This document shows positions 16,490 through 27,389 of a stretch of 64,000 bases of DNA, one piece after another. Under the pieces are notes generated by a model. It was not told the DNA's origin. It was given only the letters and a program-made list of their open reading frames with translations, and did no database searches. Source of the DNA: Ectothiorhodospira mobilis (GTDB lineage Bacteria > Pseudomonadota > Gammaproteobacteria > Ectothiorhodospirales > Ectothiorhodospiraceae); NCBI RefSeq assembly GCF_900114895.1, contig NZ_FOUO01000005.1:1-64000 (forward strand), in the 5' to 3' direction. The position numbers and the translations under genes are program-made. The stretch's first letter is position 1. Each line of letters begins with the position of its first letter.

Positions 16490-19400
16490 TCAGCCGCCCC
16501 TTTCAAAGACCCGCACGCAGTCGCGGCCGCTGGACTTGGCCCGGTAGAGGGCCGTGTCGGCCCGCTGCAGGGCCTCGTCCGGGGAGGGATCCTCGGGCCG
16601 CAATCGCGTGATGCCGATGCTCACGGTGACCGGGATGCAGGCCCCCTCCACGGCCACGGGATGCTGCGCCAAGCGGGCGCGCAGGCGCTCGGCCATCTTC
16701 TGCGCATCCTGGATGCCGGCGTCGGGCAGCAGCACGGCGAACTCCTCCCCCCCCACCCGTCCGGGCAGGTCGATACGCCGCAGCCCCTCGCGCAGCAACC
16801 CCGCGAAATGGCGCAGCACGGCATCCCCCGCGGAGTGGCCGTAGCGGTCGTTCACGGACTTGAAGTGATCCAGGTCCAGCATGAGCACGGCGGCCTCGTT
16901 ATCGGAATGGCGGGACAACCGGGCCAGTTCCTCGGAGACCCGGGCCAGGAAATGGCGCCGGTTGGCCAGCCCCGTGAGGTAATCGGTGGTGGCCAGGGCC
17001 CGCAGCTCCTCCTCCAGGCGCTTGCGTTCGCTGATATCGGCCACCGTGCCCACCATGCGCAGGGGCCGGCCGTGGGCATCGCGGCGCACCACCAGCCCCC
17101 GGGCCAGGATCCATTTCCATGCCCCCTCCCCGGTCCGCACCCGGTGTTCGAAGACATAATGGGGGCTTTGCCCCTGCAGATGCGCGTCCAGGGCGGCCTC
17201 CAGCGGGGCCTGGTCCTCGGGATGCACCCGCGCGACCCAGTCCTTCACGCGGCTCATGCCGCTGCCCTGGGGCAACTCCAGGATCTCGTCACAGCGACGG
17301 GAGTAAAGCACCCGATCGGAAGACAGGTCCCAGTCCCATACCCCGTCCCCGGCCCCCTCGATGGCGAAGCGCCAGCGCTCGGCGTTCTCCCGCAGGGACT
17401 GGCTGTCCCGGGTCCGCTCGATGGCGATGGCGGCGAGGTTGGCCTTGTCCTGGATCTGGCGCATCTCACCCTCATCCGGGGCCCCGGCCACCGCCCGGAA
17501 GATGGCGGAGACCCCCAGCACCTCCCCGGTGGAGGCCAGGATGGGCACCGCCCAGCAGGCCGCCACCCCCGCCTCCCGGGTCACATCCAGGACCTTCGCC
17601 CAGGCGGGATCGCGGGCGATGTCGTGGCTGATGACCGTCTGACGCGTGGCCGCCGCCCGGGCACAGCCCCCCACCCCGGGACGGATCCGGATGCGCTGCA
17701 GGCAGGACCGGAAACCGGGAGGCAGCCCCGGTGCCACCGCCAGACGCAGAAACGCCCCGCCCTCCTCGGTGAGCAGGATGGCGCAGCGCTGCGCGATGGG
17801 CTCTTCCACCTCCTGGACCCCCTCCGCCAGGGCCTCCAGGATCAACTGCAGGTCCGCTCCGTGGGCCAGCAGGGAGAGCACGCGGTTACGCGCCACCTCC
17901 CGACGCTCGTGGCGTCTGCGCTCGGTGATGTCCGAGAGCACCCCTTCCAGGGCCAGCAGACCCCCGTCGGGACCATAGGTGGCACAGCTGTAGTCCTCGA
18001 TCCACAGCCAGTCCCCCCGGGCGGTCCCCAAGCGGTACTCCCGGCGGAAGCGGCGGCGCCGATGGCGGATATGATTGTGCAGTTCCCGTTCCACCCGCCC
18101 CCGGTCCCGCGGGTGCATCAGCTCCATAAACGGACGCTCCCGGGACACCAGTTCGGCCGCGGAATACCCCCAGCGGGCCACGTTGGCCGAGATGTATTCC
18201 AGGGGCCAGCCCGGGCGCGGAATCCATCGGCAGACCACCACGGGGCTGGACTCCACCACCTTGCGCGCGGTCTCCAGGGCCTCCGCCGCCGTGATGCGAT
18301 CCACCGCCAGGGAGAGATTGCCCGCCATCTCCCGCAGCAGGGCCTTCACCTGCTCGCTGAAGACCCCGGGCTCGTCGGCGAAGAGATTGAGGGTGCCGGT
18401 AACGGCCCCGCGGCGACCCAGGGTGAAGCGGGCCAGGGCACGCTGTCCCGCCTGCGCGGCGGCCCGTGTCTCGGAAAGATCGCCGGAGTCGACTTCCAGG
18501 TCATTGAGGACGAGGGGATTCTCCCGCTGCCCGTCCCCCGGCAGCCATTCCCCGGCGCTGGCCTGCGGATCCACGTCCCCCACATCGGCCCCGGCGCGGG
18601 CGAAGAGACGCAGACTGCGCACATCCATGGCCTCCCAGAGCCCGATCCAGCAGGCGCTGAACCCCCCCACCTCCACGGCCATGTGGCAGATCCGGTGCAA
18701 CAACTCCCGCAGCCCCACCTCGCGCACGATGGCCTGGTTCACCTGCCCCAGCAACTGCTCCACGCGCCGCAACCGCTGGGTTCGGCGCATGAATTGCCGC
18801 AGATGGGTCATGTCCCTCAGGATCACGGCACAGCAGCGCAGCGTGCCGTCGGTGGCGCACACCGCACGACGCTCCAGGTGGGCATGGATGGTGCGGCCCC
18901 CCGCCCCCAGAAGGACCCGCTCCCCGACATGGATCGCATCCTCCCCGGCGCACATGCGCTGGAAGAGGTGACCATCGGCGGCGCGCTCGTGGGGATGGAG
19001 CAGGTCGCCCCAGGCCATGCCCTCCAAATCCTCCCGGGAATAACCCAGGATCTCCCTGAAGCGCTCGTTGAAGCCCAGCCAGGCACGGCCCTCGGGGGAG
19101 ATCAGGGCCATGCCCACGGCATGCAGGTCGTAGAAGTGGCGCAGGGTGGTCTCACCATCCCCCGGGGACCCGAGGGACGGCATGCGCTCGGCGAGGATGA
19201 ACAGGAACGGCGCGGGATCGGGGTCCTTGCGGGAGGCATGCAGGACCAGGAGATCGGCCCGGAAGGCGCGCCCCCCGGCATCCTTGAGGTGCAGATCCCG
19301 GGCCAGGGACCCGCCCTGCCCGCGGGCCTCCTCCAGGAGATGATCCAGGACCCCCGGATCCTCGCCCGCGAAGAAGTCCGCCACCCGCGCCATCGTCCCG

Positions 19401-19660
19401 TCCCCGCCGATCTGCGCCCCCAGGAGGTCGGCCGCGGTCTCGTTGGCGGCATGGATGTCCCCCACCCGGTCCACCCGCAGACGGGCCAACGGCAGGGTCG
19501 CCATCTCGATATCCGAAAGCCCCCAGTCCATTCTTCCCAGGGGGTTCCATTCCCGTGCTGTCCACGCACCTTCCCGCATCGCTTCCCACCGGTCTCCGAC
19601 GCCGGTCCCGATCCCCGGGAACCCAAGGCATCCCCTGGCCACAGAGGGGCAGCGATCCAT
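16490..19660 (-). CDS. large multi-sensor PAS/GAF diguanylate cyclase
   Basis: This protein of up to 1056 residues ends in a GGDEF domain with an intact active site (RVGGEEFAVLLPD) and a product-inhibition I-site RRID five residues before it, so it should make cyclic di-GMP. Upstream are a degenerate PAS-like start, a PAS domain (LHAVGMALISPEG region), a GAF domain (about 300-440), a further PAS/PAC (LEYISANVARWGYSAAELV), a second GAF (about 590-750) and a last PAS/PAC with ISERKRLEEELRALATTDYLTGLANRR joining to GGDEF. No membrane helices or EAL domain are seen. The start is uncertain: 19660, 19579 and 19531 are all in frame and none has a good ribosome binding site. Confidence 0.9.
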   Translation of the reverse strand: MDRCPSVARGCLGFPGIGTGVGDRWEAMREGAWTAREWNPLGRMDWGLSDIEMATLPLARLRVDRVGDIHAANETAADLLGAQIGGDGTMARVADFFAGEDPGVLDHLLEEARGQGGSLARDLHLKDAGGRAFRADLLVLHASRKDPDPAPFLFILAERMPSLGSPGDGETTLRHFYDLHAVGMALISPEGRAWLGFNERFREILGYSREDLEGMAWGDLLHPHERAADGHLFQRMCAGEDAIHVGERVLLGAGGRTIHAHLERRAVCATDGTLRCCAVILRDMTHLRQFMRRTQRLRRVEQLLGQVNQAIVREVGLRELLHRICHMAVEVGGFSACWIGLWEAMDVRSLRLFARAGADVGDVDPQASAGEWLPGDGQRENPLVLNDLEVDSGDLSETRAAAQAGQRALARFTLGRRGAVTGTLNLFADEPGVFSEQVKALLREMAGNLSLAVDRITAAEALETARKVVESSPVVVCRWIPRPGWPLEYISANVARWGYSAAELVSRERPFMELMHPRDRGRVERELHNHIRHRRRRFRREYRLGTARGDWLWIEDYSCATYGPDGGLLALEGVLSDITERRRHERREVARNRVLSLLAHGADLQLILEALAEGVQEVEEPIAQRCAILLTEEGGAFLRLAVAPGLPPGFRSCLQRIRIRPGVGGCARAAATRQTVISHDIARDPAWAKVLDVTREAGVAACWAVPILASTGEVLGVSAIFRAVAGAPDEGEMRQIQDKANLAAIAIERTRDSQSLRENAERWRFAIEGAGDGVWDWDLSSDRVLYSRRCDEILELPQGSGMSRVKDWVARVHPEDQAPLEAALDAHLQGQSPHYVFEHRVRTGEGAWKWILARGLVVRRDAHGRPLRMVGTVADISERKRLEEELRALATTDYLTGLANRRHFLARVSEELARLSRHSDNEAAVLMLDLDHFKSVNDRYGHSAGDAVLRHFAGLLREGLRRIDLPGRVGGEEFAVLLPDAGIQDAQKMAERLRARLAQHPVAVEGACIPVTVSIGITRLRPEDPSPDEALQRADTALYRAKSSGRDCVRVFERGG

Positions 19661-19860
19661 TCAGGCGGTGAACGGCGCCCCGCCCTGTCCCCTTAAGGAC
19701 AAGCATAGACCCTTTGAAGGCCTCCATCGGGTCGGATGGCCCATTCGCGGAAGATCAAAGATCGGACCGGCCAGGGGCATGCCCCATGCAAGGGGGATCC
19801 GACCGGAGAAGGGAAAAACCACAAAAAGGAAGGGAATAAAAGGAAGGGAATCGAAAAAGT

Positions 19861-19882
19861 AAAGGCCCCTTGCGGGGCCTTT
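19861..19882 (-). terminator. rho-independent terminator downstream of tRNA-Glu
   Basis: AAAGGCCCC (19861-19869) and GGGGCCTTT (19874-19882) form a nine-base stem with a TTGC loop. On the minus strand the stem is followed by TTTACTTTTT, ending the tRNA transcript; the plus strand also has TTTCTTT, so it may work both ways. Confidence 0.8.
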
Positions 19883-19949
19883 CTTTCGGGTCTATCCTGA
19901 ACCCTTCATCCTTGACACCACTTGAATCATGCTCAAGAATGATTATGTA

Positions 19950-20025
19950 TGGCGTCCCCACGGGGATTCGAACCCCGGTCGCCGCCGTGAAAGGGCGGTG
20001 TCCTAGGCCTCTAGACGATGGGGAC
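19950..20025 (-). tRNA. tRNA-Glu (TTC anticodon)
   Basis: The minus strand folds as a complete 76-base tRNA including an encoded CCA end. The acceptor arms GTCCCCA and TGGGGAC pair, the anticodon loop reads CTTTCAC with anticodon TTC, and the T-arm contains GGTTCGAATC. It lies downstream of gltX, its cognate synthetase gene, and of tRNA-Ala on the same strand. Confidence 0.96.
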
Positions 20026-20217
20026 TAGAGAAAGCATTATTTTAACAACAAAACCTGTTTTTGCAAGCCTTCTTAAATCTTCAAAAAATAAATTGTTTTG
20101 CAGATGGATACGAAGGCCTTGCAACGCCATCCATGGATTTACTTTTTACTTCAGAAAATAAAGTCATTCATCCTGAAGCAGATTGATGCCCTTATCCCTG
20201 GGCAAATCACTTTTGTT

Positions 20218-20293
20218 TGGTGGAGCCAGGCGGGATCGAACCGCCGACCTCCTGCATGCCATGCAGGCGCTCTCCCAGCTGAGCTATGGCCCC
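20218..20293 (-). tRNA. tRNA-Ala (GGC anticodon)
   Basis: The minus strand gives a 76-base cloverleaf with encoded CCA: acceptor GGGGCCA paired with TGGCTCC, the D-arm with AGCTCAGCTGGGAGAGC, the anticodon stem CTGCA around loop TGGCA (anticodon GGC) and the T-arm with GGTTCGATCC. It sits 33 bases after the gltX stop and is probably co-transcribed with tRNA-Glu. The 192 AT-rich bases between the two tRNAs show no gene. Confidence 0.96.
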
Positions 20294-20326
20294 GTGTTGA
20301 AGAAGTTGCGTACTATACAGACCGCT

Positions 20327-21742
20327 TCATGCGTTGTCAACCGTTTTTGTTTCAATCCATTGAACGGCGTTTTCGATGCGCTTCAGCGTCCGATCCCGAC
20401 CGATGAGACGCAGGGTCTGATCGATGGGCGGGGATACCGTTCCCCCGGTGACGGCCACGCGAAGCGGCTGTGCAACTTTTCCTAATTTTAACCCCATCCT
20501 TTCCGAAACATCAATCACCGCCTGATGGATCGGGCCGTCCTCCCACTGCCCCAGGGCGCCCAGGGCGCCGTGCAGGGCCTGCAGCACGGGGGCGGAATCG
20601 GCGGTGAGATTCTTGCGCGCCGCCTTCTCGTCGTAGGTCTCCACCTCCCGGTAGAAATAGAGGCTGTTGTCCGCCATCTCCACCAGGGTCTTGGCCCGCT
20701 CCCGCTGCGCCTCCACCACGTCCCGCAGCGGGGGATTACAGGCCGGATCCACGCCCCGCTGGCCCATGTGCCAGGAGAGCTGGCGCGCCACGTGGTCCGT
20801 GCCCAGGGTCTTCAGGTAATGCTGGTTCAGCCACAACAGCTTGTCGGGGTTGATGGCCGAGGCGGAGTGGTTCACGTCCTCGATATCGAACAACTCGATC
20901 AGCTCGTCCAGGGAGAAGATCTCCTGGTCCCCATGGGCCCAGCCCAGACGCACCAGGTAATTGAGCAGGGCCTCGGGGAGATAGCCCTCGTCCCGGTACT
21001 GCATGACGCTCACGGCCCCGTGGCGCTTGGAGAGTTTGGCCCCGTCCGGCCCCAGGATCATGGGCAGATGGGCGTACCGGGGCGGCTCCACCCCCAGGGC
21101 CTTGAGGATGTTGATCTGGCGCGGGGTATTGTTGAGATGGTCGTCCCCGCGGATGACATGGGTGATGCCCATGTCCCAATCGTCCACCACCACCGTGAGG
21201 TTGTAGGTGGGGGTGCCGTCGGAGCGGGCGATGATCAGATCGTCCAGCTCGCTGTTCTGGAAGGTGACCCGGCCGCGCACCATGTCGTCCACCACCGTGA
21301 TCCCCTCCATGGGGTTCTTGAAGCGGATCACCGGATCCACCCCTTCCCGGGGCGCCTTGCGCATGCGGCAGCGGCCATCGTAACGGGGCTTCTCCTTGCG
21401 GGCCATCTGTTCCTCGCGCATGGCCTCCAGCTCTTCCTTGGTGCAGTAGCAGTAGTAGGCATGCCCCTCGTCCAGCAGGCGCTGCACCACCTCCTTGTAC
21501 CGGTCGAAACGCTGGGTCTGGTAGAAGGGGCCCTCGTCGTACTCCAGCCCAAGCCAGCTCATCCCCTCCAGGATGGCATTCACCGATTCGGCGTTGGATC
21601 GGGCCAGGTCGGTGTCCTCCACCCGAAGCACGAACTCGCCGCCGTGCTTGCGGGCGTACAGCCAGGAGAACAGCGCCGTGCGGGCACCGCCGATGTGGAG
21701 ATAACCGGTGGGGCTTGGTGCGAATCGGGTGCGGACTTTCAT
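20327..21742 (-). CDS. gltX: glutamate--tRNA ligase
   Basis: This 471-residue class I aminoacyl-tRNA synthetase charges tRNA-Glu, which also feeds tetrapyrrole synthesis through glutamyl-tRNA reductase, the C5 route presumably used for bacteriochlorophyll and cobalamin here. The HIGH motif is in [19 protein letters not shown], the zinc-binding cysteines lie in CYCTKEEL and GRCR, and the KMSKS-like loop is [13 protein letters not shown]. The C-terminal anticodon-binding domain is complete. tRNA-Ala and tRNA-Glu follow on the same strand. Confidence 0.97.
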   Translation of the reverse strand: MKVRTRFAPSPTGYLHIGGARTALFSWLYARKHGGEFVLRVEDTDLARSNAESVNAILEGMSWLGLEYDEGPFYQTQRFDRYKEVVQRLLDEGHAYYCYCTKEELEAMREEQMARKEKPRYDGRCRMRKAPREGVDPVIRFKNPMEGITVVDDMVRGRVTFQNSELDDLIIARSDGTPTYNLTVVVDDWDMGITHVIRGDDHLNNTPRQINILKALGVEPPRYAHLPMILGPDGAKLSKRHGAVSVMQYRDEGYLPEALLNYLVRLGWAHGDQEIFSLDELIELFDIEDVNHSASAINPDKLLWLNQHYLKTLGTDHVARQLSWHMGQRGVDPACNPPLRDVVEAQRERAKTLVEMADNSLYFYREVETYDEKAARKNLTADSAPVLQALHGALGALGQWEDGPIHQAVIDVSERMGLKLGKVAQPLRVAVTGGTVSPPIDQTLRLIGRDRTLKRIENAVQWIETKTVDNA

Positions 21743-21827
21743 AGAGGCCCTCTGTGTACCAGGGGTGGACGATCAAGCCGCATAGAGTAGCAGAGCCCCG
21801 GCGGGGCTTCATCCCGCCCAGACGCCC

Positions 21828-22571
21828 TCAGCCCGCCGCCAGCACCACCGCCACCAGCACCCCGGTCTCCACCAGTTCCACCAGGGCCCCGGCGGTGTCC
21901 CCCGTGGTGCCCCCGATGCGGTGGCGCATCCAGGCCCGGCCCGCCAGGAAGACCCCCAGGGCCCCCGCCAGGGCCGCCAGGACCACCCCCCCCTGCCCCA
22001 GGGCAAGGCCGCCCAGCAGGGACGCCACCGCCGTCGCCGCCACCACGCCCCAGGCCCCGCGCCGGGGCAGATACTCCGCCAGCAGGCTGCCCATGCCCCC
22101 GGGGCGCACGTAGGGGGTGGTGACGAACAGCAGGGGCAGGGCCGCGCGCCCCAGGAAGGGGGCCAGCAGCACCGCCGCCCCGACCCCCTGCCCCGCCAGT
22201 TCCAGCAGGGCCGCATACTTCACCAGGAGCACCAGGATCAGCACCGCCACGGCGGCGGGGCCGCAGCGGGGATCCTTCATGATCTCCAGGGTGCGCTCCC
22301 GGTCGCCGATGCCGCCGATCCAGGCGTCGGCGGCGTCCGCCAGGCCGTCCATGTGCATCAACCCGGTGAGCACCACCCACAGGGCCACCACCAGGGCCGC
22401 CGCCAGGGGGCCCGTGCCCAGAAGGCCCAGGGCCGCCGCCAGGGCGCCCCCCATGAGCAACCCCACCAGGGGATAGTGCAGCAGGGATTGCCCCACCTGC
22501 TGCGGCGTAGGGTCGTTCCAGGTCACGGGGAAGCGGGTGAGAAAGCGCAGGGCCACGAGGAAGGGTTTCAC
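21828..22571 (-). CDS. cobS: adenosylcobinamide-GDP ribazoletransferase (cobalamin synthase)
   Basis: This 247-residue inner-membrane enzyme joins adenosylcobinamide-GDP and alpha-ribazole (or its phosphate), closing the nucleotide loop of B12. The CobS signatures RFLTRFPV near the N-terminus and GLMHMDGLADAADAW with the downstream GDRERTLEIMKDPRCGP block are present, with about seven hydrophobic segments. The GTG start overlaps the cobC stop by GTGA. It is the last gene of the riboswitch-controlled cob operon; gltX follows after 85 bases. Confidence 0.95.
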   Translation of the reverse strand: MKPFLVALRFLTRFPVTWNDPTPQQVGQSLLHYPLVGLLMGGALAAALGLLGTGPLAAALVVALWVVLTGLMHMDGLADAADAWIGGIGDRERTLEIMKDPRCGPAAVAVLILVLLVKYAALLELAGQGVGAAVLLAPFLGRAALPLLFVTTPYVRPGGMGSLLAEYLPRRGAWGVVAATAVASLLGGLALGQGGVVLAALAGALGVFLAGRAWMRHRIGGTTGDTAGALVELVETGVLVAVVLAAG

Positions 22572-23191
22572 TGCGGGGACTCCATGGGGTCGGCGGGGTC
22601 CGTGGGCACCGGCAGGCGCTCCACCCGGTGCCCGCCGGGATGCAGATGGATGCGGTACAGGCAGGCATGGGGCACCTCCAGCACCAGCAGGTCCTGGAGG
22701 GGACGCCGCTGCTCGTGCAGCAGGATGAGACGGATCACGCCACCGTGGGTCACCACCAGCCGGCGCGCCGGCGCGGGGGCACGCACCAGATCCCCCCAGG
22801 CCGCAAGGACCCGGTCGCGAAAGGCCGTCAGGGGCTCGGCCCCGGGGGGCACGTGGTGCAGGGGGTCCTCCCAGAAGCGGGCCAGGGCCTCGGGTTCCGA
22901 CTCCATGAGATCGGCGGGGGTGCGCCCCTCCCAGACCCCGAAGTGCATCTCCCGCAGACGGGGCTCCTCCTGCAGGGCGAGCCCAGCGGCCCCGGCCCAG
23001 GCACGGGCCGGGGCCAGGCAGCGCTGCAGCGGCGAGGCGATGAGGGCATCCCAGGGGCCATGGGCGTCGAAGCTGCCCTGCATCTGCCCCCAGCCTTCAG
23101 GGGTCAGGGGCTCGTCCAGACTCCCCCGGAAGGCGAACCCCCCGGTGGTCTGGCCGTGACGCATGAGATCGATCCGGGGGACCTGGCTCAA
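22568..23191 (-). CDS. cobC: histidine phosphatase, probable alpha-ribazole phosphatase CobC
   Basis: This 207-residue protein of the phosphoglycerate-mutase fold has the catalytic MRHGQT motif, the second catalytic block ([14 protein letters not shown]), the acid residue in [10 protein letters not shown] and a VVTHGGVIR motif. In this setting it should remove phosphate from alpha-ribazole 5'-phosphate or from adenosylcobalamin phosphate. The likely start is a TTG at 23191 that shares bases with the cobT stop (TTGA) and has GGAGG just upstream; the ATG at 23164 would begin directly at the catalytic MRHG, too short for the first beta-strand. Confidence 0.88.
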   Translation of the reverse strand: MSQVPRIDLMRHGQTTGGFAFRGSLDEPLTPEGWGQMQGSFDAHGPWDALIASPLQRCLAPARAWAGAAGLALQEEPRLREMHFGVWEGRTPADLMESEPEALARFWEDPLHHVPPGAEPLTAFRDRVLAAWGDLVRAPAPARRLVVTHGGVIRLILLHEQRRPLQDLLVLEVPHACLYRIHLHPGGHRVERLPVPTDPADPMESPQ

Positions 23192-24246
23192 AGGGCCTCC
23201 GCCACCTGGGCCTCGTCGAAGGTGGCCATGCGGCCGTGGATGTCGCAGGCCAGACGCAGCAGGGGCACGGCGGTGGCCGCCCCGCTGGCCTCGCCCAGAC
23301 GCATGCCCAGATCCAGCAGGGGCCGGGCGGAGAGGGCCTCCAGCACCCGGCGGTGACCCGGTTCGGCGGAGGTATGGGCAAACAGGAACCAGTCCCGGGC
23401 GCTGGGGCAGATGCGGGCGGTGGCCAGGGCCGACACGGAACTGATGAAACCATCCACCAGCACGGGCATCCCCATCTGGGCGCAGGCCAGATAGGCCCCG
23501 CTCATGGCGGCGATCTCGAAACCGCCTACCCGGCGCAGGCATTCCACCGGTTCGTCCATATGCCCCCGGTGCAGATCCAGGGCACGGCGGAGGACCTCGG
23601 CCTTGTGCCGCACCCCCGCATCGTCCAGGCCGGTGCCCGGCCCCACCAGTTCCTCCGGCTCGGCCCCCATGAGGGCGCAGGCCACGGCGGCGGCGGCGGT
23701 GGTGTTGCCGATGCCCATCTCCCCCGCCAGGTAGACCTCGGTCCCCGCCAGCCGGGCCCGCTCCGCCGCGTGGCGGCCGGCGTTCATGGCCAGGGCCAGT
23801 TGATGCAGGTCCATGGCCGGACCCTGGACGAAGTTGGCGGTGCCCGGGCCGATGCGCACATCGGTGACCCCCTCCAGGGGCCCGGTCTCCTCCACCGTAC
23901 CCAGATTGATCACCTCCAGGCGGGCGTCGATGGAGCGGGCCAGGACACTGATCCCGGCCCCGCCGCGCACGAAGTTGCGCACCATCTCCATGGTCACCGA
24001 CTGGGGGAAACGGGAGATCCCCTCGGCGGCCACGCCGTGATCCCCCGCGAAGATGCTGATGTGCACCGTATCGGCCCGGGGGGTATCACTGCCCTGCATG
24101 CCGGCCAGGCGGGTGGCCAGGGTCTCCAGCTGGCCCAGGGAGCCCAGGGGCTTGGTGAGGCGGGTCTGGCGCTCCTCCGCGCGGCGGCGGGCGTCTTCGT
24201 CGATGGGTGCCGCGGGCACCTGCAACCAGGGGGTTTCTTGATTCAC
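23188..24246 (-). CDS. cobT: nicotinate-nucleotide--dimethylbenzimidazole phosphoribosyltransferase
   Basis: This 352-residue cytoplasmic enzyme activates the lower ligand base of cobalamin to its alpha-ribotide. The family motifs [45 protein letters not shown] and [12 protein letters not shown] are all present, and the C-terminal block [19 protein letters not shown] matches. Its start overlaps the cobU stop by ATGA and its stop overlaps the cobC TTG start. Length is that of typical CobT. Confidence 0.97.
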   Translation of the reverse strand: MNQETPWLQVPAAPIDEDARRRAEERQTRLTKPLGSLGQLETLATRLAGMQGSDTPRADTVHISIFAGDHGVAAEGISRFPQSVTMEMVRNFVRGGAGISVLARSIDARLEVINLGTVEETGPLEGVTDVRIGPGTANFVQGPAMDLHQLALAMNAGRHAAERARLAGTEVYLAGEMGIGNTTAAAAVACALMGAEPEELVGPGTGLDDAGVRHKAEVLRRALDLHRGHMDEPVECLRRVGGFEIAAMSGAYLACAQMGMPVLVDGFISSVSALATARICPSARDWFLFAHTSAEPGHRRVLEALSARPLLDLGMRLGEASGAATAVPLLRLACDIHGRMATFDEAQVAEAL

Positions 24247-24767
24247 AATGGGTCTCCTTTCAGTACCAGGGGCAGACCGGCCACCGTCAGGGTGACGCGC
24301 TCGCAGCGCGCCGCCACCGCCTGATGCAGCCGGCCGGCCTCGTCACAGAACCGGCGGGTGAGTTCCCCCAGGGGCACGATGCCCATACCGGTCTCGTTGC
24401 TCACCAGGATCAGCCGCCCCGGCAGATCCGCAAGGACCTGCAGAAGGCGGGTCTGTTCCCGGCTACAGGTGGCCTCATCCTCGTCCCATAAGAGATGAGT
24501 GAGCCAGAGGGTGAGGCAGTCCACCAGCAGACAGCGGTCCGGGGCGGCATGGGCGCGCAGCACCCCGGCCAGATCGGGCCCCGCCTCCACCAGGCCCCAG
24601 TGCGCGGGGCGGCGCTCCTGGTGATGGCGGATGCGGGCCCGCATCTCCTCGTCCTCCCCCGGCCGGGCCGTGGCCACGTAGGTCACCCCCAGAGCGCTCT
24701 CCGCGGCCAGGCGCTCCGCCAGGGCGCTCTTGCCCGAACGGGCCCCGCCCAGGATCAGTTCTTTCAT
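24243..24767 (-). CDS. cobU: adenosylcobinamide kinase/adenosylcobinamide-phosphate guanylyltransferase
   Basis: This 174-residue bifunctional enzyme phosphorylates adenosylcobinamide and transfers GMP to give adenosylcobinamide-GDP. The N-terminal P-loop is [15 protein letters not shown], the guanylylated-histidine region is [13 protein letters not shown], and [12 protein letters not shown] and [10 protein letters not shown] are family blocks. It starts at 24767, overlapping the cobQ stop by ATGA, and its own stop overlaps cobT. A frame open upstream belongs to noise inside cobQ. Confidence 0.96.
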   Translation of the reverse strand: MKELILGGARSGKSALAERLAAESALGVTYVATARPGEDEEMRARIRHHQERRPAHWGLVEAGPDLAGVLRAHAAPDRCLLVDCLTLWLTHLLWDEDEATCSREQTRLLQVLADLPGRLILVSNETGMGIVPLGELTRRFCDEAGRLHQAVAARCERVTLTVAGLPLVLKGDPL

Positions 24768-26305
24768 GCCCGATGCCTCCCCAGATGTGACCTGCCCGAT
24801 GCAGGCGGTGGTGGCGACGCCGCCGGGGCCTCCAGCCCCAGAAGGGCCAGGATGCGGGCCATGTCCAGATGGGCCTCCACCGCGTCCGCCAACTGCTCGA
24901 AACCGTCCTCCCGATCCCACTCCAGATCGCGCCCCCCGGCGGCATCCCCCAGGCCCGCCCAGGCCAGCAGGGACCGGGCCGCCCCGGCGCGGTCGAAGAC
25001 CCCGTGCACATAGGTGCCCAGGATGGCCCCGTCCTCGGAGACGGCGCCGTCGGGTCCCTGCCCCTCCAGGGTCACGGCCGGCCGCTGCAGACCCGGCCCC
25101 CGGGTCACCCCGGCATGGATCTCGTAGCCCTCCACCCGGGCCCCGTCGGCCAGTTGTCCCCGCACCTGGCGCAGCTGCTTGCCCGGGGCCAGGGTGGTCT
25201 CCACCTCCAGCAGCCCCAGGCCCGGGGTGCTGCCGGGGGCACCTTCCACCCCGTCGGGGTCATGCACCCACTGCCCCAGCATCTGAAAGCCCCCGCAGAT
25301 CCCCATCACCCGGCCGCCGTAGCGCAGGTGGCGCAGGATGGCCCGGTCAAAGCCCTGTTGCCGCAACCAGTCCAGGTCCGCGCGCACCGCCTTGGAGCCG
25401 GGCAGCACGATCAGGTCCGCCGGCGGCAGGGGCCGCCCCGGTGCGGCGAAGGTGACGCGCACCCGCGGGTGCAGCCGCAGGGGATCGAGATCCGTGTGGT
25501 TGCTGATGCGCGGCAGCGCCGGCACCACCACCTGCAGCGGCTCCCCTTCCCCCTGGCCACCCCGCGGCGCGGGGGGTAAGGCCCCCGGCAGGGCATCCTC
25601 CGCCTCCAGGTACAACCCCTGGAGATAGGGCAGCACCCCCAGCACGGGCTTGCCCGTCTCCCGCTGCAGCCAGTCCAGACCCGGATCCAGCAAGGCCTTA
25701 TCCCCTCGGAAGCGGTTGATGACAAAACCCGCCACCCGCGCCCGTTCCGTGGGGGAGAGCAGCGCCAGGGTGCCCACCAGGTGGGCGAACACCCCGCCGC
25801 GGTCGATGTCCGCCACCAGGATCACCGGGCAGTCCACCGCCTCGGCAAAACCCATGTTGGCGATGTCCCCCTGCCGCAGGTTGATCTCCGCCGGGGACCC
25901 GGCCCCCTCCACCAGCACCACCCGGTGGCGCCGGGCCAGGCGCCCATGGGCCGCCACCACCCGCTCCAGCAGCGTGGGCTTGAGGCGATGGTAGGCGGCC
26001 GCATCCGACATGGACAGGGGCCGTCCGTCCAGGATCACCTGGGCACCCCGGTCGGAACAGGGCTTGAGCAGCACCGGATTCATGTCCGTGTGGGGCACCA
26101 CCCGGCAGGCCGCCGCCTGCACCGCCTGGGCGCGGCCCATCTCCCCGCCCTCCGGGGTGACGGCGCTGTTCAGGGCCATGTTCTGGGACTTGAACGGGGC
26201 CACGGCGATCCCCCGGCGGGCCAGGGCCCGGCCCAGGGCGGTCACCAGCAGGCTCTTGCCGGCATCGGAGGTGGTGCCCTGCACCATCAGGGTGGCCGCC
26301 GTCAC
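24764..26305 (-). CDS. cobQ: cobyric acid synthase
   Basis: This 513-residue glutamine-dependent enzyme amidates four side chains of adenosylcobyrinic a,c-diamide. The N-terminal ATPase part has [17 protein letters not shown] and [23 protein letters not shown] split over its usual positions, [20 protein letters not shown] and [11 protein letters not shown]. The C-terminal class I amidotransferase domain has the nucleophile in [10 protein letters not shown] and the histidine motifs YEIHAGVT and YVHGVF. A GTG start overlaps the cobD stop. It fits a pathway that enters from cobyrinate or salvaged cobyric acid. Confidence 0.97.
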   Translation of the reverse strand: MTAATLMVQGTTSDAGKSLLVTALGRALARRGIAVAPFKSQNMALNSAVTPEGGEMGRAQAVQAAACRVVPHTDMNPVLLKPCSDRGAQVILDGRPLSMSDAAAYHRLKPTLLERVVAAHGRLARRHRVVLVEGAGSPAEINLRQGDIANMGFAEAVDCPVILVADIDRGGVFAHLVGTLALLSPTERARVAGFVINRFRGDKALLDPGLDWLQRETGKPVLGVLPYLQGLYLEAEDALPGALPPAPRGGQGEGEPLQVVVPALPRISNHTDLDPLRLHPRVRVTFAAPGRPLPPADLIVLPGSKAVRADLDWLRQQGFDRAILRHLRYGGRVMGICGGFQMLGQWVHDPDGVEGAPGSTPGLGLLEVETTLAPGKQLRQVRGQLADGARVEGYEIHAGVTRGPGLQRPAVTLEGQGPDGAVSEDGAILGTYVHGVFDRAGAARSLLAWAGLGDAAGGRDLEWDREDGFEQLADAVEAHLDMARILALLGLEAPAASPPPPASGRSHLGRHRA

Positions 26306-27375
26306 GACCGTCCCTCCGCATCCGACAACGCCCCCAGGGCGGCCTCCAGCCGGGCCCAGCCCATCTCATCCCCCGGCAGACCGAAACGCAGGCTTGGGGG
26401 GTCGTCGAACAGGCGGGTGAGGATGCCGCGCCGGCGCAGGGCCGCGTGGATCGCCCCGGCCCGGGGGGTGCGCACCCACTGGAACAGGGGCGTGCCGCCG
26501 TCGGGGGGCAGCCCGTGGCGGCTGAGGACGTCCCGCAGCCGTGCCCCGGCACGGGCCAGGCCCTCCCGGGTCTGTTCCTGCCAACCCAGATCCGACAGGG
26601 CGCCGCAGGCCGCCCAACGGGAGGGGCCGGGGACCGTCCACGGCCCCAGATGGGCCGCCAACTCTGCCCGCAGGCCCGGCTCGGCAAAGACGAAACCCAC
26701 CCGCGCCCCGGCCAGACCGAAGAACTTGCCCAGGGAGCGCAGCACCACCAGTCCGGGCTGGGGGCAGCGGGGCACCAGGCTGTGCTCCGGGGTGGCGTCC
26801 ATGAAGGCCTCGTCCACCACCAGCCAGCCCCCCTTGACGGCCAGCCGTGCCTGCCAGTCCTGCAGGCACCGGAGATCGAAGCGGTGGCCCGAGGGGTTGT
26901 TGGGGTTCACCAGCAGCAGATGGTCCAGTGTCTCCAGCCGGTCCTCCACCGTCTGCGGCGACAGGGGCAGCACCTGATGCCCCGCCCGCCGCCAGGCGTG
27001 GGCGTGTTCGGCATAGGAGGGATGCAGCATGCCCACCCGCCGGCCGGGGGGCAGCAGGGCCGGCAGGGCCTGGATGGCCGCCTGGGACCCGGCCACCGGC
27101 AGCAGGGCCGAGGAACCGAAGTACCCGGCGGCGGCGGCCTCCAGGCCGTCCTCCTCCTCGGGCAGACGCATCCAGGCCTCGGGGGGCACCGGCGGCACCG
27201 CCCAGCCATGGGGGTTGATGCCCGTGGACAGGTCCAGCCAGTCCGCCAGGGGGATGCCCTCCTCCCGGGCCGCCCTGCGCAGGCGGCCGCCGTGGGGGAG
27301 CATCCCCGGCAACGGGTTCCCGGGATCTGCGGTGTCTTCGCTTGGGGACAAGGGGCGGGCACCTTTGTGGATCAT
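26302..27375 (-). CDS. cobD: threonine-phosphate decarboxylase (class I/II aminotransferase fold)
   Basis: This protein of about 357 residues is PLP-dependent and should make aminopropanol phosphate for the B12 side chain. Visible family blocks are [39 protein letters not shown], the VDEAFMD strand and the PLP-lysine region [16 protein letters not shown]. The ATG at 27375, 14 bases after the cbiB stop, is used here; an internal ATG at 27303 would start exactly at the conserved MLPHGG and may be the true start. Its stop overlaps the cobQ GTG. Confidence 0.92.
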   Translation of the reverse strand: MIHKGARPLSPSEDTADPGNPLPGMLPHGGRLRRAAREEGIPLADWLDLSTGINPHGWAVPPVPPEAWMRLPEEEDGLEAAAAGYFGSSALLPVAGSQAAIQALPALLPPGRRVGMLHPSYAEHAHAWRRAGHQVLPLSPQTVEDRLETLDHLLLVNPNNPSGHRFDLRCLQDWQARLAVKGGWLVVDEAFMDATPEHSLVPRCPQPGLVVLRSLGKFFGLAGARVGFVFAEPGLRAELAAHLGPWTVPGPSRWAACGALSDLGWQEQTREGLARAGARLRDVLSRHGLPPDGGTPLFQWVRTPRAGAIHAALRRRGILTRLFDDPPSLRFGLPGDEMGWARLEAALGALSDAEGRS

Positions 27376-27389
27376 GAAAGAAATGGACC

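Noticed and set aside
16451-19696. Plus-strand open frame of 1081 codons opposite the diguanylate cyclase
   Set aside because: Low-complexity composition and no motifs; the minus strand has complete PAS, GAF and GGDEF domains.
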